DNA of 64,000 nucleotides from Actinoplanes palleronii (GTDB lineage Bacteria > Actinomycetota > Actinomycetes > Mycobacteriales > Micromonosporaceae). The notes below the pieces were generated by a model. That model saw only the letters and a list, made by a program, of their open reading frames with translations, had not been told where the DNA came from and made no database searches. Shown here in pieces: positions 8,584-15,867 of the stretch. The stretch is from NCBI RefSeq assembly GCF_016862315.1, contig NZ_BOMS01000110.1:43838-107837 (forward strand). The letters run 5' to 3'. Every line of letters starts with the position of its first letter. Position 1 is the first letter of the stretch. Both the position numbers and the translations under genes were made by a program.

Positions 8584-9273
8584 TCACATCAAAGCCAGCT
8601 GCACAACAGGTTCCATGCGGTCGCTCTTGACCGAGTTGCACAGGAAATGAGCGCACTGCACGTTGGCCGGCTCATGGGTACCGCCTTGAGCAAGGGGCAC
8701 GACGTGGTCGATCACAGGAGCAAGTGACGCAGGTGCGACAAGGTCACGACGCACTGGCTTGCGGCATAGCTGACAGCGCCAGCCGTCCCGCTCGTAAATC
8801 CTGCGCGGGCTTACGTCTGCGATGTATGCCTGCTTCTTGCGTGCTCGATACCGCTGCTTGCTGACCCTGCGTTGGCAGGTGGTTGAGCAGAAGCGTGCGG
8901 TGTCGGTGTAGTCCTCGGCCACGTACGCCTTGCCGCAGCGATGGCAGTTGCCTGCAACCCAGCGCTTGGTGGATCGCGGCTGCTCCGGCCTGCTTGGTTG
9001 CGGCCTGATGATCAGACCCACGAACAGCACGGGCAGTCTGCGCTCAACCGCTTCGCGTATTCGCCGGGCGTCTCGGCATGCATACGAGCAGAAGCGCTCT
9101 GCGTATCGGCTGCTCGCGTGCTTGAGCGTTTCTCCACCGCAATGGCTGCACTTCACCGCGCTCTTACGGTGGCGCTCGGCCGGCAAGTACTTCCGGTTGT
9201 AGCAGGACGAGCAGAGGCCCTTGGCGCGATGCGCATTCGGGCAGCCTGCAGTCCCGCAGGTACGCTGCGGCAT
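8584..9273 (-). CDS. HNH endonuclease with several zinc-finger modules
   Basis: 229 residues from MPQRTCGTAGCPNA, with aagga seven bases upstream. Successive Cys pairs (CGTAGC, CSSC, CSHCGG, CSYAC, CHRCG, CSTTC) form treble-clef or zinc-ribbon-like modules. The C-terminal nuclease has IYERDGWRCQLC, then PVIDHVVPLAQGG, then a Cys-containing NVQCAHFLCNSVKSDR. HNH proteins beside terminase often work in packaging, together with the large subunit, but a free-standing homing role is also possible given the many finger modules and the second HNH gene upstream. Confidence 0.8.
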   Translation of the reverse strand: MPQRTCGTAGCPNAHRAKGLCSSCYNRKYLPAERHRKSAVKCSHCGGETLKHASSRYAERFCSYACRDARRIREAVERRLPVLFVGLIIRPQPSRPEQPRSTKRWVAGNCHRCGKAYVAEDYTDTARFCSTTCQRRVSKQRYRARKKQAYIADVSPRRIYERDGWRCQLCRKPVRRDLVAPASLAPVIDHVVPLAQGGTHEPANVQCAHFLCNSVKSDRMEPVVQLALM

Positions 9274-9300
9274 GTCGTTCCTTCTGTGGAGGAATGGCAA

Positions 9301-9333
9301 AGCCCCGGCACCTGTTAGCGCAGGTCCGGGGCT
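9301..9333 (-). terminator. Hairpin terminator after the small HNH gene
   Basis: Arms 9301-9308 and 9326-9333 (agccccgg/ccggggct), extended by 9310-9314 with 9321-9325 after a one-base bulge, with a six-base loop. On the minus strand the stem is followed by tttg. It lies 15 bases past the stop of the small HNH gene and would limit read-through into the terminase block. Confidence 0.6.
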
Positions 9334-9347
9334 ACTTGGTTCTTGAG

Positions 9348-9665
9348 CTACTGGTGCGCGGCCTTGCCGCCAGCGCTGTTGTTGCAGGTCGAATGCGAGG
9401 GGCCGAGGTATCCGGTCCGCTCGTCGTCGTGGTCCAACGCCCATTCGTCACCGGGCAAGATCGGCAGGCCGCAGCGGGCGCACTTCTTCTCGCCTCGCTC
9501 GACGGCCGGCTTCACGGCATTACGTCGGCGAACATGGTCCGCGTCGTACCCGCGCTGCTGCCGCGTCCCTCGTGCCCGCTCAGTGCTGCGCCTGTGGATG
9601 GGGCAGCGCCTCTCGGCCTGCACCTCGGGGCACCCTGGCTCAGCACACACGTGCTGCCTGGCCAT
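9348..9665 (-). CDS. Small HNH endonuclease
   Basis: 105 residues from the ATG giving MARQHVCAEPGC, preceded by ggagg; an in-frame GTG six bases earlier overlaps that site. Two Cys pairs precede the nuclease core (CAEPGC and CARCGLPILPGDEW), then LDHDDERTGYLGPSHSTCNN forms the HNH fold. It is of the compact type that sits at the start of many phage packaging modules and helps terminase cut at cos. It is separated from the next HNH gene by a terminator, so it may be transcribed differently from the late genes. Confidence 0.78.
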   Translation of the reverse strand: MARQHVCAEPGCPEVQAERRCPIHRRSTERARGTRQQRGYDADHVRRRNAVKPAVERGEKKCARCGLPILPGDEWALDHDDERTGYLGPSHSTCNNSAGGKAAHQ

Positions 9666-9763
9666 GGCCACCTCCGCGGTGTGCCGGGGCGCAGCGCAGG
9701 AGCCACCCGTCCACGCCCCGGCGTTCCCCCACCGACCGGTCGCAGCACCGGGTCTGGATACGA

Positions 9764-9794
9764 AGAAGGCCCCCGCTTTCGCAGGGGCCCTTCG
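9764..9794 (-). terminator. Hairpin terminator below the DUF6221-like gene
   Basis: A stem of gaagg...ccttc arms plus a C-run paired with a G-run around a short ttt-containing loop. It sits about 70 bases downstream of the leftward gene ending at 9863 and before the small HNH gene, so it probably separates early from late transcription. The rest of the 9666-9862 gap shows nothing else. Confidence 0.5.
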
Positions 9795-9862
9795 TGGTCT
9801 AGGCGGACTGAGTCCGTTGGCAAAGGATCATTGCAGCCCTTGACGCAGCTCGTCAAGCAGGG

Positions 9863-10198
9863 CTACGGCCGCCACTTCTCGCGGTAGTCCGGGTGGCTGG
9901 CGTACGGCAGGGCGAGCATCTTGATCGCCTTCCCCATCACCACCCAGGCATCGGCCGAGATGGTGGGGTCCTCGGTTGCATCATGGAGTTGGAGGATCCG
10001 CCGCTTGGCCTCAACCTCGGCCCGCCACCGCTTGGAGCTCACGAAGATGTCCACACCCGCAAGCCAGTTCGGCGGATGGCTTTGGAAAATCGGCGCGGTC
10101 TGGACCCGACGTTCCTCGCGCTCCATGGCCGCGATCTTGCGCTCGTCCTCGTCCAGCCGGGCGCGCACGAACGCGATCAGGTCATCCAAGTCGCTCAC
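9863..10198 (-). CDS. DUF6221-family small protein
   Basis: 111 residues. The opening DLIAFVRARLDEDE and the closing LALPYASHPDYREKW are the signature ends of the DUF6221 family, common in Streptomyces and actinophages, usually with no known function. The body has a charged helix (ERKIAAMEREERR) and Trp-containing loops. The start overlaps the stop of the gene upstream by four bases. Confidence 0.75.
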   Translation of the reverse strand: MSDLDDLIAFVRARLDEDERKIAAMEREERRVQTAPIFQSHPPNWLAGVDIFVSSKRWRAEVEAKRRILQLHDATEDPTISADAWVVMGKAIKMLALPYASHPDYREKWRP

Positions 10199-10398
10199 TC
10201 CCAGATCGCAACGTCGCGAAACTTGCCGTCGCCGTCGAAGTCGAACCGGACGTGGAAGTCGTTGTAGCCCTGGACGCCGCCGTACTGGGCGGCCAGCACC
10301 ACCTCGGTCTCACGGGGCCCGTCGACAGGTCCCTGGCCGGCATACGGCTCCAGCCCGAATCGGGCGAGCAGCTGTTCCAGAGCCTCACGGTCGGTCAT
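10195..10398 (-). CDS. Hypothetical small early protein
   Basis: 67 residues from MTDREALEQLLARFG, placed four bases after the stop of the upstream gene; a longer frame to 10497 lies inside that gene and is ignored. The C-terminal half (FHVRFDFDGDGKFRDV) resembles an EF-hand-like or antiparallel acidic loop, which is only a resemblance. It is coupled to the next gene by overlap. Function unknown. Confidence 0.5.
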   Translation of the reverse strand: MTDREALEQLLARFGLEPYAGQGPVDGPRETEVVLAAQYGGVQGYNDFHVRFDFDGDGKFRDVAIWE

Positions 10399-10402
10399 CT
10401 CG

Positions 10403-11350
10403 TCATGCTCCCATCTCGGCAGTCTCGCGGACCGCGCGCTTCGCCTCGTTCTCAGCCCGCCGTGCCGCCGCCTCAGCGGCCAGGTCGAACACGTCACCGA
10501 GCAGGTATCGGGGCCTGCCGAGCAGGTCGTAGTCGTGCGCCTGCAGCTTTGCCGGGCGGGCCTGCTGGATCACCACGCCGTTCTCCGCGCGCTTCTCGGG
10601 CCGCTCGAGCGCCCAGCTCCGGATGGTGTTGACGTTGATCCGGTACGCGTCGGCAATGTGGGCGGCCCGGAACGCCTTGTCGCGCACCTGGTCATCCAGC
10701 CACGCCCTGCGTTTGGCCTGGTCCACCTGCGCCCCGCACGTCCGGCAGGTGCCGCGCTGCCCGCCCTGCGGCCCGTAGACGTCGCCCTCGCAGCGGGGCA
10801 TGTCGGCCAGGCCCTCGGCGAACTCGGCGTTCCGGTCGGCTCCGCACGGTCCGAGGTACCGCTGAGCAGCCGGCCCGCGAGCAATCCCCCGGATCACCCG
10901 CGCGCACGCCTCCACATCGGTCAGGAACTCGTCGACCTCCGGCCGGTGCCGCATCCACTCGCAATGCCGCGCCAGCCACTCCGCAGACGCCCTGAGATCA
11001 TCCCTGTCGGCCTGGGGGTGTCCGGTACCCCCGGTAGAGCCTCCTGACGCGCCAGGGTTGATCTCAGCGGCCGGGCCGCGCTCCTCAGCGATCATCCGGA
11101 CCCACGTCGACAGCTGGTTCTGCACCGCGTCGAGCCGCGCGGTCGCCCCGAGGTCGATCGGCAGCGACGAGCCGGGCTTCCCGCTCGCCCCTCCCCCGGT
11201 GCCGTACCGGGCCTGCCGCTGGGCGACGTCGCGGGCGGCCTGGGTCATGTCGGCGATCTCGGCGAGCCAGGCGGCGGCCAGCCGGGAGCACGGATGACAG
11301 GCATAGCCGTCCGGGGTGGGGCGGTCGCAGCGCACGCAGATGGGAATCAT
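10403..11350 (-). CDS. Zinc-finger protein with C-terminal helix-turn-helix
   Basis: 315 residues. The N-terminus has CVRCDRPTPDGYACHPC, a four-Cys knuckle. A second site, CGADRN...CEGDVYG...CRTCG, lies near 165-210. It is followed by a helix-turn-helix-like segment, AHIADAYRINVNTIRSWALE. The middle is helical. Proteins of this shape are common in early regions of Streptomyces phages and probably bind DNA. It lies upstream of the HNH/packaging block, so a role in late-gene control is possible but not shown. Confidence 0.6.
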   Translation of the reverse strand: MIPICVRCDRPTPDGYACHPCSRLAAAWLAEIADMTQAARDVAQRQARYGTGGGASGKPGSSLPIDLGATARLDAVQNQLSTWVRMIAEERGPAAEINPGASGGSTGGTGHPQADRDDLRASAEWLARHCEWMRHRPEVDEFLTDVEACARVIRGIARGPAAQRYLGPCGADRNAEFAEGLADMPRCEGDVYGPQGGQRGTCRTCGAQVDQAKRRAWLDDQVRDKAFRAAHIADAYRINVNTIRSWALERPEKRAENGVVIQQARPAKLQAHDYDLLGRPRYLLGDVFDLAAEAAARRAENEAKRAVRETAEMGA

Positions 11351-11352
11351 GA

Positions 11353-11640
11353 TCAGCCCTTCGCGCGGGGTCGAGCTGGCGCATCGTGCGCTCGGGTCAT
11401 CTGGTTGTCGTTCGGCGTCAGGGCGGCCGGGATGTCGAGGCGAGCCCGGATGCGAATGACGGACCGGCGCCGAAAGCCCAGCCGAACCGCGATCTGGCCG
11501 TCCGAGTAGCCCTGCCTTGCCGGCCGCCTGGTGGCTTCGCCCGCATCGGCAGCACGGATCGGCTCGCCGGGGTGCCGTCCTGCGACCAGGCGGCCGACCA
11601 CCACCTCGTCGAAGTCCATGTAGTCGGTGGGCCGGTTCAC
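11353..11640 (-). CDS. Small helix-turn-helix protein
   Basis: 95 residues from a GTG (MNRPTDYMDFDEVVV) with a strong gaaggagg site. The C-terminal half, GYSDGQIAVRLGFRRRSVIR, is a sigma-region-4-like or resolvase-like helix-turn-helix in which the turn is LGFRRRS. It overlaps the next upstream HTH gene by four bases, so it is the last of a run of DNA-binding genes. Confidence 0.6.
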   Translation of the reverse strand: MNRPTDYMDFDEVVVGRLVAGRHPGEPIRAADAGEATRRPARQGYSDGQIAVRLGFRRRSVIRIRARLDIPAALTPNDNQMTRAHDAPARPRAKG

Positions 11641-11882
11641 GCGTCCTCCTTCGGGATCAGCGCCAGGTCGTAGCCCAGCGCGCCGGCCAGGTCGAACAGC
11701 CGCTGGGCCGCGGGCTTCCGCTTGCCGAGCAGCCACAGCGACACCTCGGTCCGCCCGGCCTTCACGGTCGCGGCGAGCTTGCTGATGCTGATCTGGCGGC
11801 TCTCCCGGTTGGCGTTGAGGGCGGCGATGGCGTGGTCGTAGTCGCGCAGCCGGTAGACGCGCTTCGGCTCCTGGCCGGTCAT
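11637..11882 (-). CDS. XRE-type HTH protein (first of three coupled genes)
   Basis: 81 residues. The HTH is ISISKLAATVKAGRTEVSLW, then LLGKRKPAAQRLFDLAGALGYDLALIP. The ending ALGYDL-x-L-x-P recurs in the two HTH genes upstream. It overlaps its upstream neighbour (ending 11879) by four bases and its downstream neighbour by four, so all are translated as a unit. The target is unknown. Confidence 0.65.
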   Translation of the reverse strand: MTGQEPKRVYRLRDYDHAIAALNANRESRQISISKLAATVKAGRTEVSLWLLGKRKPAAQRLFDLAGALGYDLALIPKEDA

Positions 11883-12106
11883 GACCGCCTCCGGGGCACC
11901 AGCGCCAGGTCGTAGCCCAGCGCGTTGACGATCCGGATCAAGCTCGGCAGGCCGGGGCGGAACCGGTTGGACTCCCAGTCGGCAATCTGGCTCTGGCTGA
12001 ACGCGCCATCGGTCTCGTCGACCAGGCCGCGTTGGGTGAGCCCGAACATCCCGCGCAGGCCGGCGAGGGCCGGGCCGAAGGCGTCGGCATCTCGGATGAC
12101 GATCAT
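11879..12106 (-). CDS. XRE-type HTH protein (second of three coupled genes)
   Basis: 75 residues from MIVIRDADAFGPAL. The HTH spans LRGMFGLTQRGLVDET to QSQIADWESNRFRPGLPSL and ends NALGYDLALVPRRRS, the same C-terminal signature as its neighbours. The frame is open far upstream, but that extension only shadows other genes. The start overlaps the stop of the next HTH gene by four bases. Confidence 0.65.
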   Translation of the reverse strand: MIVIRDADAFGPALAGLRGMFGLTQRGLVDETDGAFSQSQIADWESNRFRPGLPSLIRIVNALGYDLALVPRRRS

Positions 12107-12567
12107 GCGGCCCTCCGCTCGGCCACGGCGGCCCGAGGCACGGCGATCAGGTCGTAGCCCAGAGCGTCGAGGGTCTCGGTCAGCGCGGTGACGCTCATGG
12201 CCCGCTCGTTGGTCTCGCGGTTGCCGAGGCCGCTCTTGGTGATGCCGAGTGCGGCGGCCAGGTCGCCGAGGCTGAGGCCGGCCCGCCGGCGCAGGTCGCG
12301 GATCAGCTGGCCGAGGTCGCGTCGGGAGTTGACTGCCAGGTGCCCGGTGGTGACCGTGCCGCGCGGCAGCAGGTGGACTTCCATTCCGAACTCGGCGGCG
12401 GTGGCGTGCAGGGTCTCGACGGAGATCGTGAACTGGCCCAGCTCGCGTTTCTGCAGGGTCTTGTAGCTGATGAACAGCCGCTTGGCGAGGTGGCCGCGTG
12501 GGATCTCGGCAGCGGTGCGCATGGTGCGCAGGATCTGGCTGGCCTGCTGGCTGGTGGTGATCTTCAC
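12103..12567 (-). CDS. Protein with two tandem XRE-type HTH domains
   Basis: 154 residues, GTG start with ggaggg upstream. The first HTH (residues about 8-60) covers ILRTMRTAAEIPRGHLAKRL to SYKTLQKRELGQ; the second (about 82-145) covers LGQLIRDLRRRAGLSLGDL to GLGNRETNERAMS and ends DALGYDLIAVP. The two halves look like an internal duplication, and the second shares the ALGYDL signature with the next two genes. A tandem HTH could bind a long, direct-repeat operator. It overlaps the helicase-loader-like gene upstream by four bases. Confidence 0.65.
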   Translation of the reverse strand: MKITTSQQASQILRTMRTAAEIPRGHLAKRLFISYKTLQKRELGQFTISVETLHATAAEFGMEVHLLPRGTVTTGHLAVNSRRDLGQLIRDLRRRAGLSLGDLAAALGITKSGLGNRETNERAMSVTALTETLDALGYDLIAVPRAAVAERRAA

Positions 12568-13007
12568 GAGGCCCTCCGGGTGCGCTCTGCCTGGGCGCGG
12601 GCGATGGCTCGCATGCGGATTTCGTCGGATGCGGTGGGTTCTTCGGCGGGCGCGCTGGGCACGGCCCGCTTGGCGGCGATCTGCGCCATGACGGCCGAGA
12701 GCCGGGCCTTGTTGCGGGCGATCCGTTCGGCGCGGTCGGGGTCGTCCTGGGTCTTGCCGGGCGGCAGTGCCGTGACGACGGAGCTGGCCCGGCGCTCGTC
12801 GCGGATGATCCGGACCAGGCGGCGGATGTGGGCCGGCATGAGCCGGTCGGTGCTCTCGCGGAAGTGGCGGCCGAGGGCGGCGCGGGCGTCGCTGAAGTCG
12901 AGGTCACCCAGGTCTTCGTGCCATGCGAGGACGTCGGCGTCACCGATGGTGCGCTGGTCCCGGGCTGCGGCGGCGCCGAGCAGCAGGGCGATTTCGGAGC
13001 GGGTCAT
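12564..13007 (-). CDS. Probable helicase-loader-like replication protein
   Basis: 147 residues from MTRSEIALLLGAAAARD. The helical N-terminal module (EIALLLGAAAARDQRTIG, then VLAWHEDLGDLDFSDA, then RESTDRLMPAHIRRLVR) has the pattern of G39P-type loader proteins, which bring the host DnaB helicase to the phage origin. The C-terminus is basic and helical. It follows an initiator-like gene with overlapping stop and start, as in phage replication operons. Confidence 0.55.
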   Translation of the reverse strand: MTRSEIALLLGAAAARDQRTIGDADVLAWHEDLGDLDFSDARAALGRHFRESTDRLMPAHIRRLVRIIRDERRASSVVTALPPGKTQDDPDRAERIARNKARLSAVMAQIAAKRAVPSAPAEEPTASDEIRMRAIARAQAERTRRAS

Positions 13008-13903
13008 GCGAGGTCCTCCTCGGCGTACTTCGCGGCGAGTTCGAGTGCGGTGCCGACGCGCTGGTCGGTGGTGGACGGTCGCTGCTGGAGGCGGCCGCCG
13101 ATCGCGACGACGTTGGACGGCTGCGCGTTCATCACCTGGTTGACAAAGCTCGGCAGGGTGCGCGGGTTGGATCCGCGGGCCTGCCAGAGCTGGATGCCGC
13201 GTTCGATGTCGGTGGCCGGCACGTCGTCCTGGAGCATTTCGGCGACGAGTTGCCCGACGTCGTTGATCACGTGCCGGGACGGTCGGCGGTTGCAGGAGCT
13301 GATCCACGCGGTGACGAGTTGCTCGGCCGGGCCGGGGGTGCCGTCGGGCGTCTCCTGCATCGCGATCACGCCTGCGCGTCCGTTAGTTACGGGAACACCG
13401 GGAGAACAGAACTTCTCCCCTTCTCCCCTTCTCCCCTTCTCCCCTTCTCCAGTCGATGGGGTCTCGCGAGACTCTCGCGAGGGTTCATCGGGAGATCCAC
13501 TCGCGGGCACGGGATGGGGGGCGTTTTCCCTGCCCTCGGGCGGTGTGGGCGCAGCTCCCGCGCTCTCCGGAGCCGGGTATCGCGCCTTGCCGGGCCGGTC
13601 GACCTTCTGGTGCTCGCTCCAGTTGGTGACGGCGAAATAGCGCTTCCCGTCGACGGTGTATCGAGTGATGCGCCCGGCATCCGCGAGACTCGCGAGACTC
13701 TCGCGAAGGTCTCGCGAGACCTTCGCGAAGTCCTCTTCGAGGGGGAACAGTTCGGCCGCGATCAGCCGCCAGTTGTCGATGCCCACGCCGTTGTCGTCGA
13801 CGTAGTTCCACAGCCCGATGAAGGCGAGCCGGGTGAAGAAGTCGTGGCATGCGATCGCCTCGGACTTCCAGAACTCGGGGCGGATGGAGCGGATGCGAGG
13901 CAT
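13004..13903 (-). CDS. Phage replication initiator-like protein (winged-helix N-terminus)
   Basis: 299 residues from MPRIRSIRPEFWKSEAIA with aggaa ten bases upstream. Residues 1-95 resemble the winged-helix N-domain of phage replisome-organiser or DnaD-like proteins (FFTRLAFIGLWNYVDDNG, then ITRYTVDGKRYFAVTNW). Residues 96-165 are a low-complexity linker encoded by an 8-bp repeat tract. The C-terminal part (LVTAWISSCNRRPSRHVIND, then IQLWQARGSNPRTLPSFVN) is a helical module of the same class. Six TCGCGA palindromes lie inside the gene, so it probably also contains the origin it acts on. Confidence 0.65.
   Translation of the reverse strand: MPRIRSIRPEFWKSEAIACHDFFTRLAFIGLWNYVDDNGVGIDNWRLIAAELFPLEEDFAKVSRDLRESLASLADAGRITRYTVDGKRYFAVTNWSEHQKVDRPGKARYPAPESAGAAPTPPEGRENAPHPVPASGSPDEPSRESRETPSTGEGEKGRRGEGEKFCSPGVPVTNGRAGVIAMQETPDGTPGPAEQLVTAWISSCNRRPSRHVINDVGQLVAEMLQDDVPATDIERGIQLWQARGSNPRTLPSFVNQVMNAQPSNVVAIGGRLQQRPSTTDQRVGTALELAAKYAEEDLA
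13413..13450. repeat. 8-bp tandem repeat (ttctcccc, 4.75 copies)
   Basis: Four perfect ttctcccc units plus a six-base partial, inside the linker part of the replication gene. Because the unit is 8 bp, each gain or loss of one unit shifts the reading frame. The coding strand is a pure purine run encoding the GEGEKGRRGEGEK segment. Confidence 0.9.
13464..13728. repeat. TCGCGA iterons with 11-bp spacing (putative prophage origin)
   Basis: Six TCGCGA palindromic cores occur at 13464, 13475, 13690, 13701, 13712 and 13723. Within each group, centres are exactly 11 bp apart, about one helical turn, so all sites face the same side of the helix. Several are extended palindromes (tctcgcgaga, cttcgcgaag). 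Two groups in one initiator-like gene resemble the iteron organisation of lambda-type origins inside the O gene. Origin function is inferred. Confidence 0.6.
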
Positions 13904-13905
13904 GT

Positions 13906-14130
13906 TCAGTTGTTCCTGTTCTCTGACGCGGTGGAGCGGTGGGTCAGGTCTTCGCCGGCTGCCCGGCTCCGTGCGTCCGGAGCGGGCTCCGGCATGGAGT
14001 GGTGTGCGTCCCCGGACCGGCCGACCAGGCTGCAGCGGACGCACACCTCGGCGCCGCTGACGGGGTCGGCCGGTGTCTCCGGGTCGGCTAGGAACGGGTG
14101 CGGGGTGACGGCGCTCTTCGGCTTGCTCAC
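13906..14130 (-). CDS. Small Cys/His protein
   Basis: 74 residues from a GTG that overlaps the stop of the upstream gene by two bases. A CVRCSLVGRSGDAHH motif may bind one zinc ion. The C-terminus is polar (RSRAAGEDLTHRSTASENRNN-like). It sits immediately before the replication gene in an overlapping chain. Function unknown. Confidence 0.5.
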   Translation of the reverse strand: MSKPKSAVTPHPFLADPETPADPVSGAEVCVRCSLVGRSGDAHHSMPEPAPDARSRAAGEDLTHRSTASENRNN

Positions 14131-14747
14131 GACGCACCTGCGGCCAGCGCGAACAGGTCCATCTGCTCGAACACGGGTTCCGGCTCCGGCTCCGGGATGG
14201 CCTGCACCGGCACGGGTGCCGGACAGCCGCACGAGCAGCGCCAGGCGCACGCCTTGCCGGACAGCCACACCTCGGCCAGCGCGCCGCCCGTGCGGCCGAC
14301 GACGTACGTCTCGCCGCCACGCCGGGCACCGTGCACGTGCGTGGTGCACTGCTCGTGCCGGTCGGTGCCGCAGTGTCCGCACCGCCCGTACTGGCACCGG
14401 CAGCGCCGGACGGCGGCCGGACCAAGCTGCAGATCGTCCTGACCCTTGCCGCGAGCCTCTGCGCCGACTGATCGCCGGTAGGTCTGGGTGAGCACCTCGC
14501 GGTAGATCCAGTCCGCGGCGTCCTCGGTCATCGGGGCGAGCGCACCGCGGTCCAGCTCGACCAGCAGCCGGCATCCGGCCGGGGTGGCGGTGACGTACAT
14601 CGGGCTGGTCCGGTGGGTGCAGTCCCGCACCAGCCCGGCTGCGGCGAGCACGTTGCGTGCGGCGCCCAGCTCGGTCGCGGTGAGGTCTGCCCGGCGTCCG
14701 GCGGCATACGCCCGGAGGGCCAGCAGGTCGCGCGGTGAGAGGTTCAC
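14127..14747 (-). CDS. Cys-rich hypothetical protein
   Basis: 206 residues from a GTG (MNLSPRDLLALRAYAAG) with ggagg upstream; the longer frame to 14876 overlaps the neighbouring gene and is unlikely. The N-terminal 60 residues look like a winged helix (TATELGAARNVLAAAGLV, then MYVTATPAGCRLL). The C-terminal half has nine cysteines (CRCQYGRCGHCGTDRHEQC, then CAWRCSCGC) around RRGGETYVVGRTGGALAEVWL. It could be a DNA-binding protein with a zinc ribbon. No family recognised. Confidence 0.5.
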   Translation of the reverse strand: MNLSPRDLLALRAYAAGRRADLTATELGAARNVLAAAGLVRDCTHRTSPMYVTATPAGCRLLVELDRGALAPMTEDAADWIYREVLTQTYRRSVGAEARGKGQDDLQLGPAAVRRCRCQYGRCGHCGTDRHEQCTTHVHGARRGGETYVVGRTGGALAEVWLSGKACAWRCSCGCPAPVPVQAIPEPEPEPVFEQMDLFALAAGAS

Positions 14748-14938
14748 AGCACCTCCCCCGCCACCCGGATCGTCTCGACCCGAGGCAGCTCGCACGCGCC
14801 CCAGCAGTCCGGGTTGCCGCACGCCAGGCACGCGTCGGCACCGTCCTCGTACCGGCAGCCGAGCCGCCCGTCGCACTCGCAGTCGGTCGGCCCGTTGTCG
14901 GAGCGGTCGAGCGTGCAGCGGTCAGTCACGGCGCTCAC
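14744..14938 (-). CDS. Small Cys-rich protein
   Basis: 64 residues, GTG start; a second GTG three codons on (VTDRCTLD) is an alternative. Eight cysteines are arranged as C-x10-C-x-C-x5-C-x8-C-x2-C-x4-C-x3-C (CECDGRLGC, CLACGNPDCWGAC), which suggests one or two zinc knuckles. Its stop overlaps the next start. Confidence 0.45.
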   Translation of the reverse strand: MSAVTDRCTLDRSDNGPTDCECDGRLGCRYEDGADACLACGNPDCWGACELPRVETIRVAGEVL

Positions 14939-15191
14939 CGCCGTCCGGCAGCCAGGCGTCCTTGACTGCGTCGATCCAGGCCTGCCCGCGCAGGTCGGCC
15001 AGCGCGTACCGCTGGCTGGCGATCACCCGGTGCCGGTAGCGCTCGGCGAGCCACCGGTCCCGGGCCCGGGAGAGGCCGCGCGGGGAGCAGATGTCGTACC
15101 ACTCGGTGTTGGCCAGAGCCAGCTTCCGGAGGTGATCGTCGTACCGCTCCCAGCGGAGCAGGCGGCGGTGGAGCTTCGTCAGGCTGGCCAT
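14922..15191 (-). CDS. Basic hypothetical protein
   Basis: 89 residues from MASLTKLHRRLLRWERYDDH. It is rich in Arg, Trp and Tyr and predominantly helical (WLAERYRHRVIASQRYALAD). Start and upstream stop share ATGA overlap; its 3' end overlaps the next gene. A nucleic-acid-binding role would fit its charge but is not shown. Confidence 0.45.
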   Translation of the reverse strand: MASLTKLHRRLLRWERYDDHLRKLALANTEWYDICSPRGLSRARDRWLAERYRHRVIASQRYALADLRGQAWIDAVKDAWLPDGGERRD

Positions 15192-15448
15192 CAGTGCACC
15201 CCCGCCCGCTTCGCCTCGACGAGGCGCTCGGTGGCCACACGGCACCCGGCGGTCCGGCGGCACGCGCCGAGCTTGGACAGCGGATGCCCGAGCGCGCAGA
15301 CCGTGGGCCGGGCGGGCTCGTCGACCAGGCCGAGCATTTGGAGCAGGTCGGCGTTGCCGCTGCGCTCCAGGTACCGGCTGGCGGCGGCCCGGGTGTCGGG
15401 GTGCTGGTGGTACGTCTGGTCCAGGTCGGTGGTCAGGTTGTCGGTCAT
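15191..15448 (-). CDS. Small protein with C-terminal Cys/His cluster
   Basis: 85 residues from MTDNLTTDLDQTYHQHPD. The first half is polar. The end, CALGHPLSKLGACRRTAGCR, holds three cysteines and a histidine and looks like a zinc-binding finger. It overlaps both neighbours by one to four bases. Confidence 0.45.
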   Translation of the reverse strand: MTDNLTTDLDQTYHQHPDTRAAASRYLERSGNADLLQMLGLVDEPARPTVCALGHPLSKLGACRRTAGCRVATERLVEAKRAGVH

Positions 15449-15867
15449 CGCGCACCGTCCTCGTGCCATTCGTCGCCGCACCACTCCGGCCCGTCGCCCT
15501 GGTCGATCGCGTTGCGGCCGGAGTTCTCGCCGTCGCGCGTGGTCGACTCGCAGGTGGGGCACTGGTCGGCCTCCCACTTCACGCAGTGAACAATCGGGCC
15601 TGGCTTGATGCCGTGCTCGGGCTGCCCGGCGAGGCTGACTCCCGCCGCGCACGACTCGTCGCCGCCCGTGCAGCCCACGCAGCCACCGGGCGCGTCGCAG
15701 GTGTCGTCCCACGGCTCCTGGTAGTGCTTGCAGGTCTTGCACCCACGCGCTTCGGGGTTCTTCCAGCACCGGCCGATGTGGTCGCGGACGCGGGCCTTAC
15801 TCGCTCCAGAGCGTGGGCAGTGGGTGCACCTATAGCGGGTGGTCCGGAAGGAAATCGGCTGGTTCAT
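15445..15867 (-). CDS. Cys-rich zinc-finger-like protein
   Basis: 140 residues with a C2H-type opening (YRCTHCPRSGASKARVRDH) and at least twelve cysteines in total (CKTCKHYQ, CVGCTGGDESC, CPTCEST, WCGDEWH). It probably holds three or more zinc ions. The role is unknown; it is the largest of the Cys-rich mini-proteins in this early region. Confidence 0.5.
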   Translation of the reverse strand: MNQPISFRTTRYRCTHCPRSGASKARVRDHIGRCWKNPEARGCKTCKHYQEPWDDTCDAPGGCVGCTGGDESCAAGVSLAGQPEHGIKPGPIVHCVKWEADQCPTCESTTRDGENSGRNAIDQGDGPEWCGDEWHEDGAR

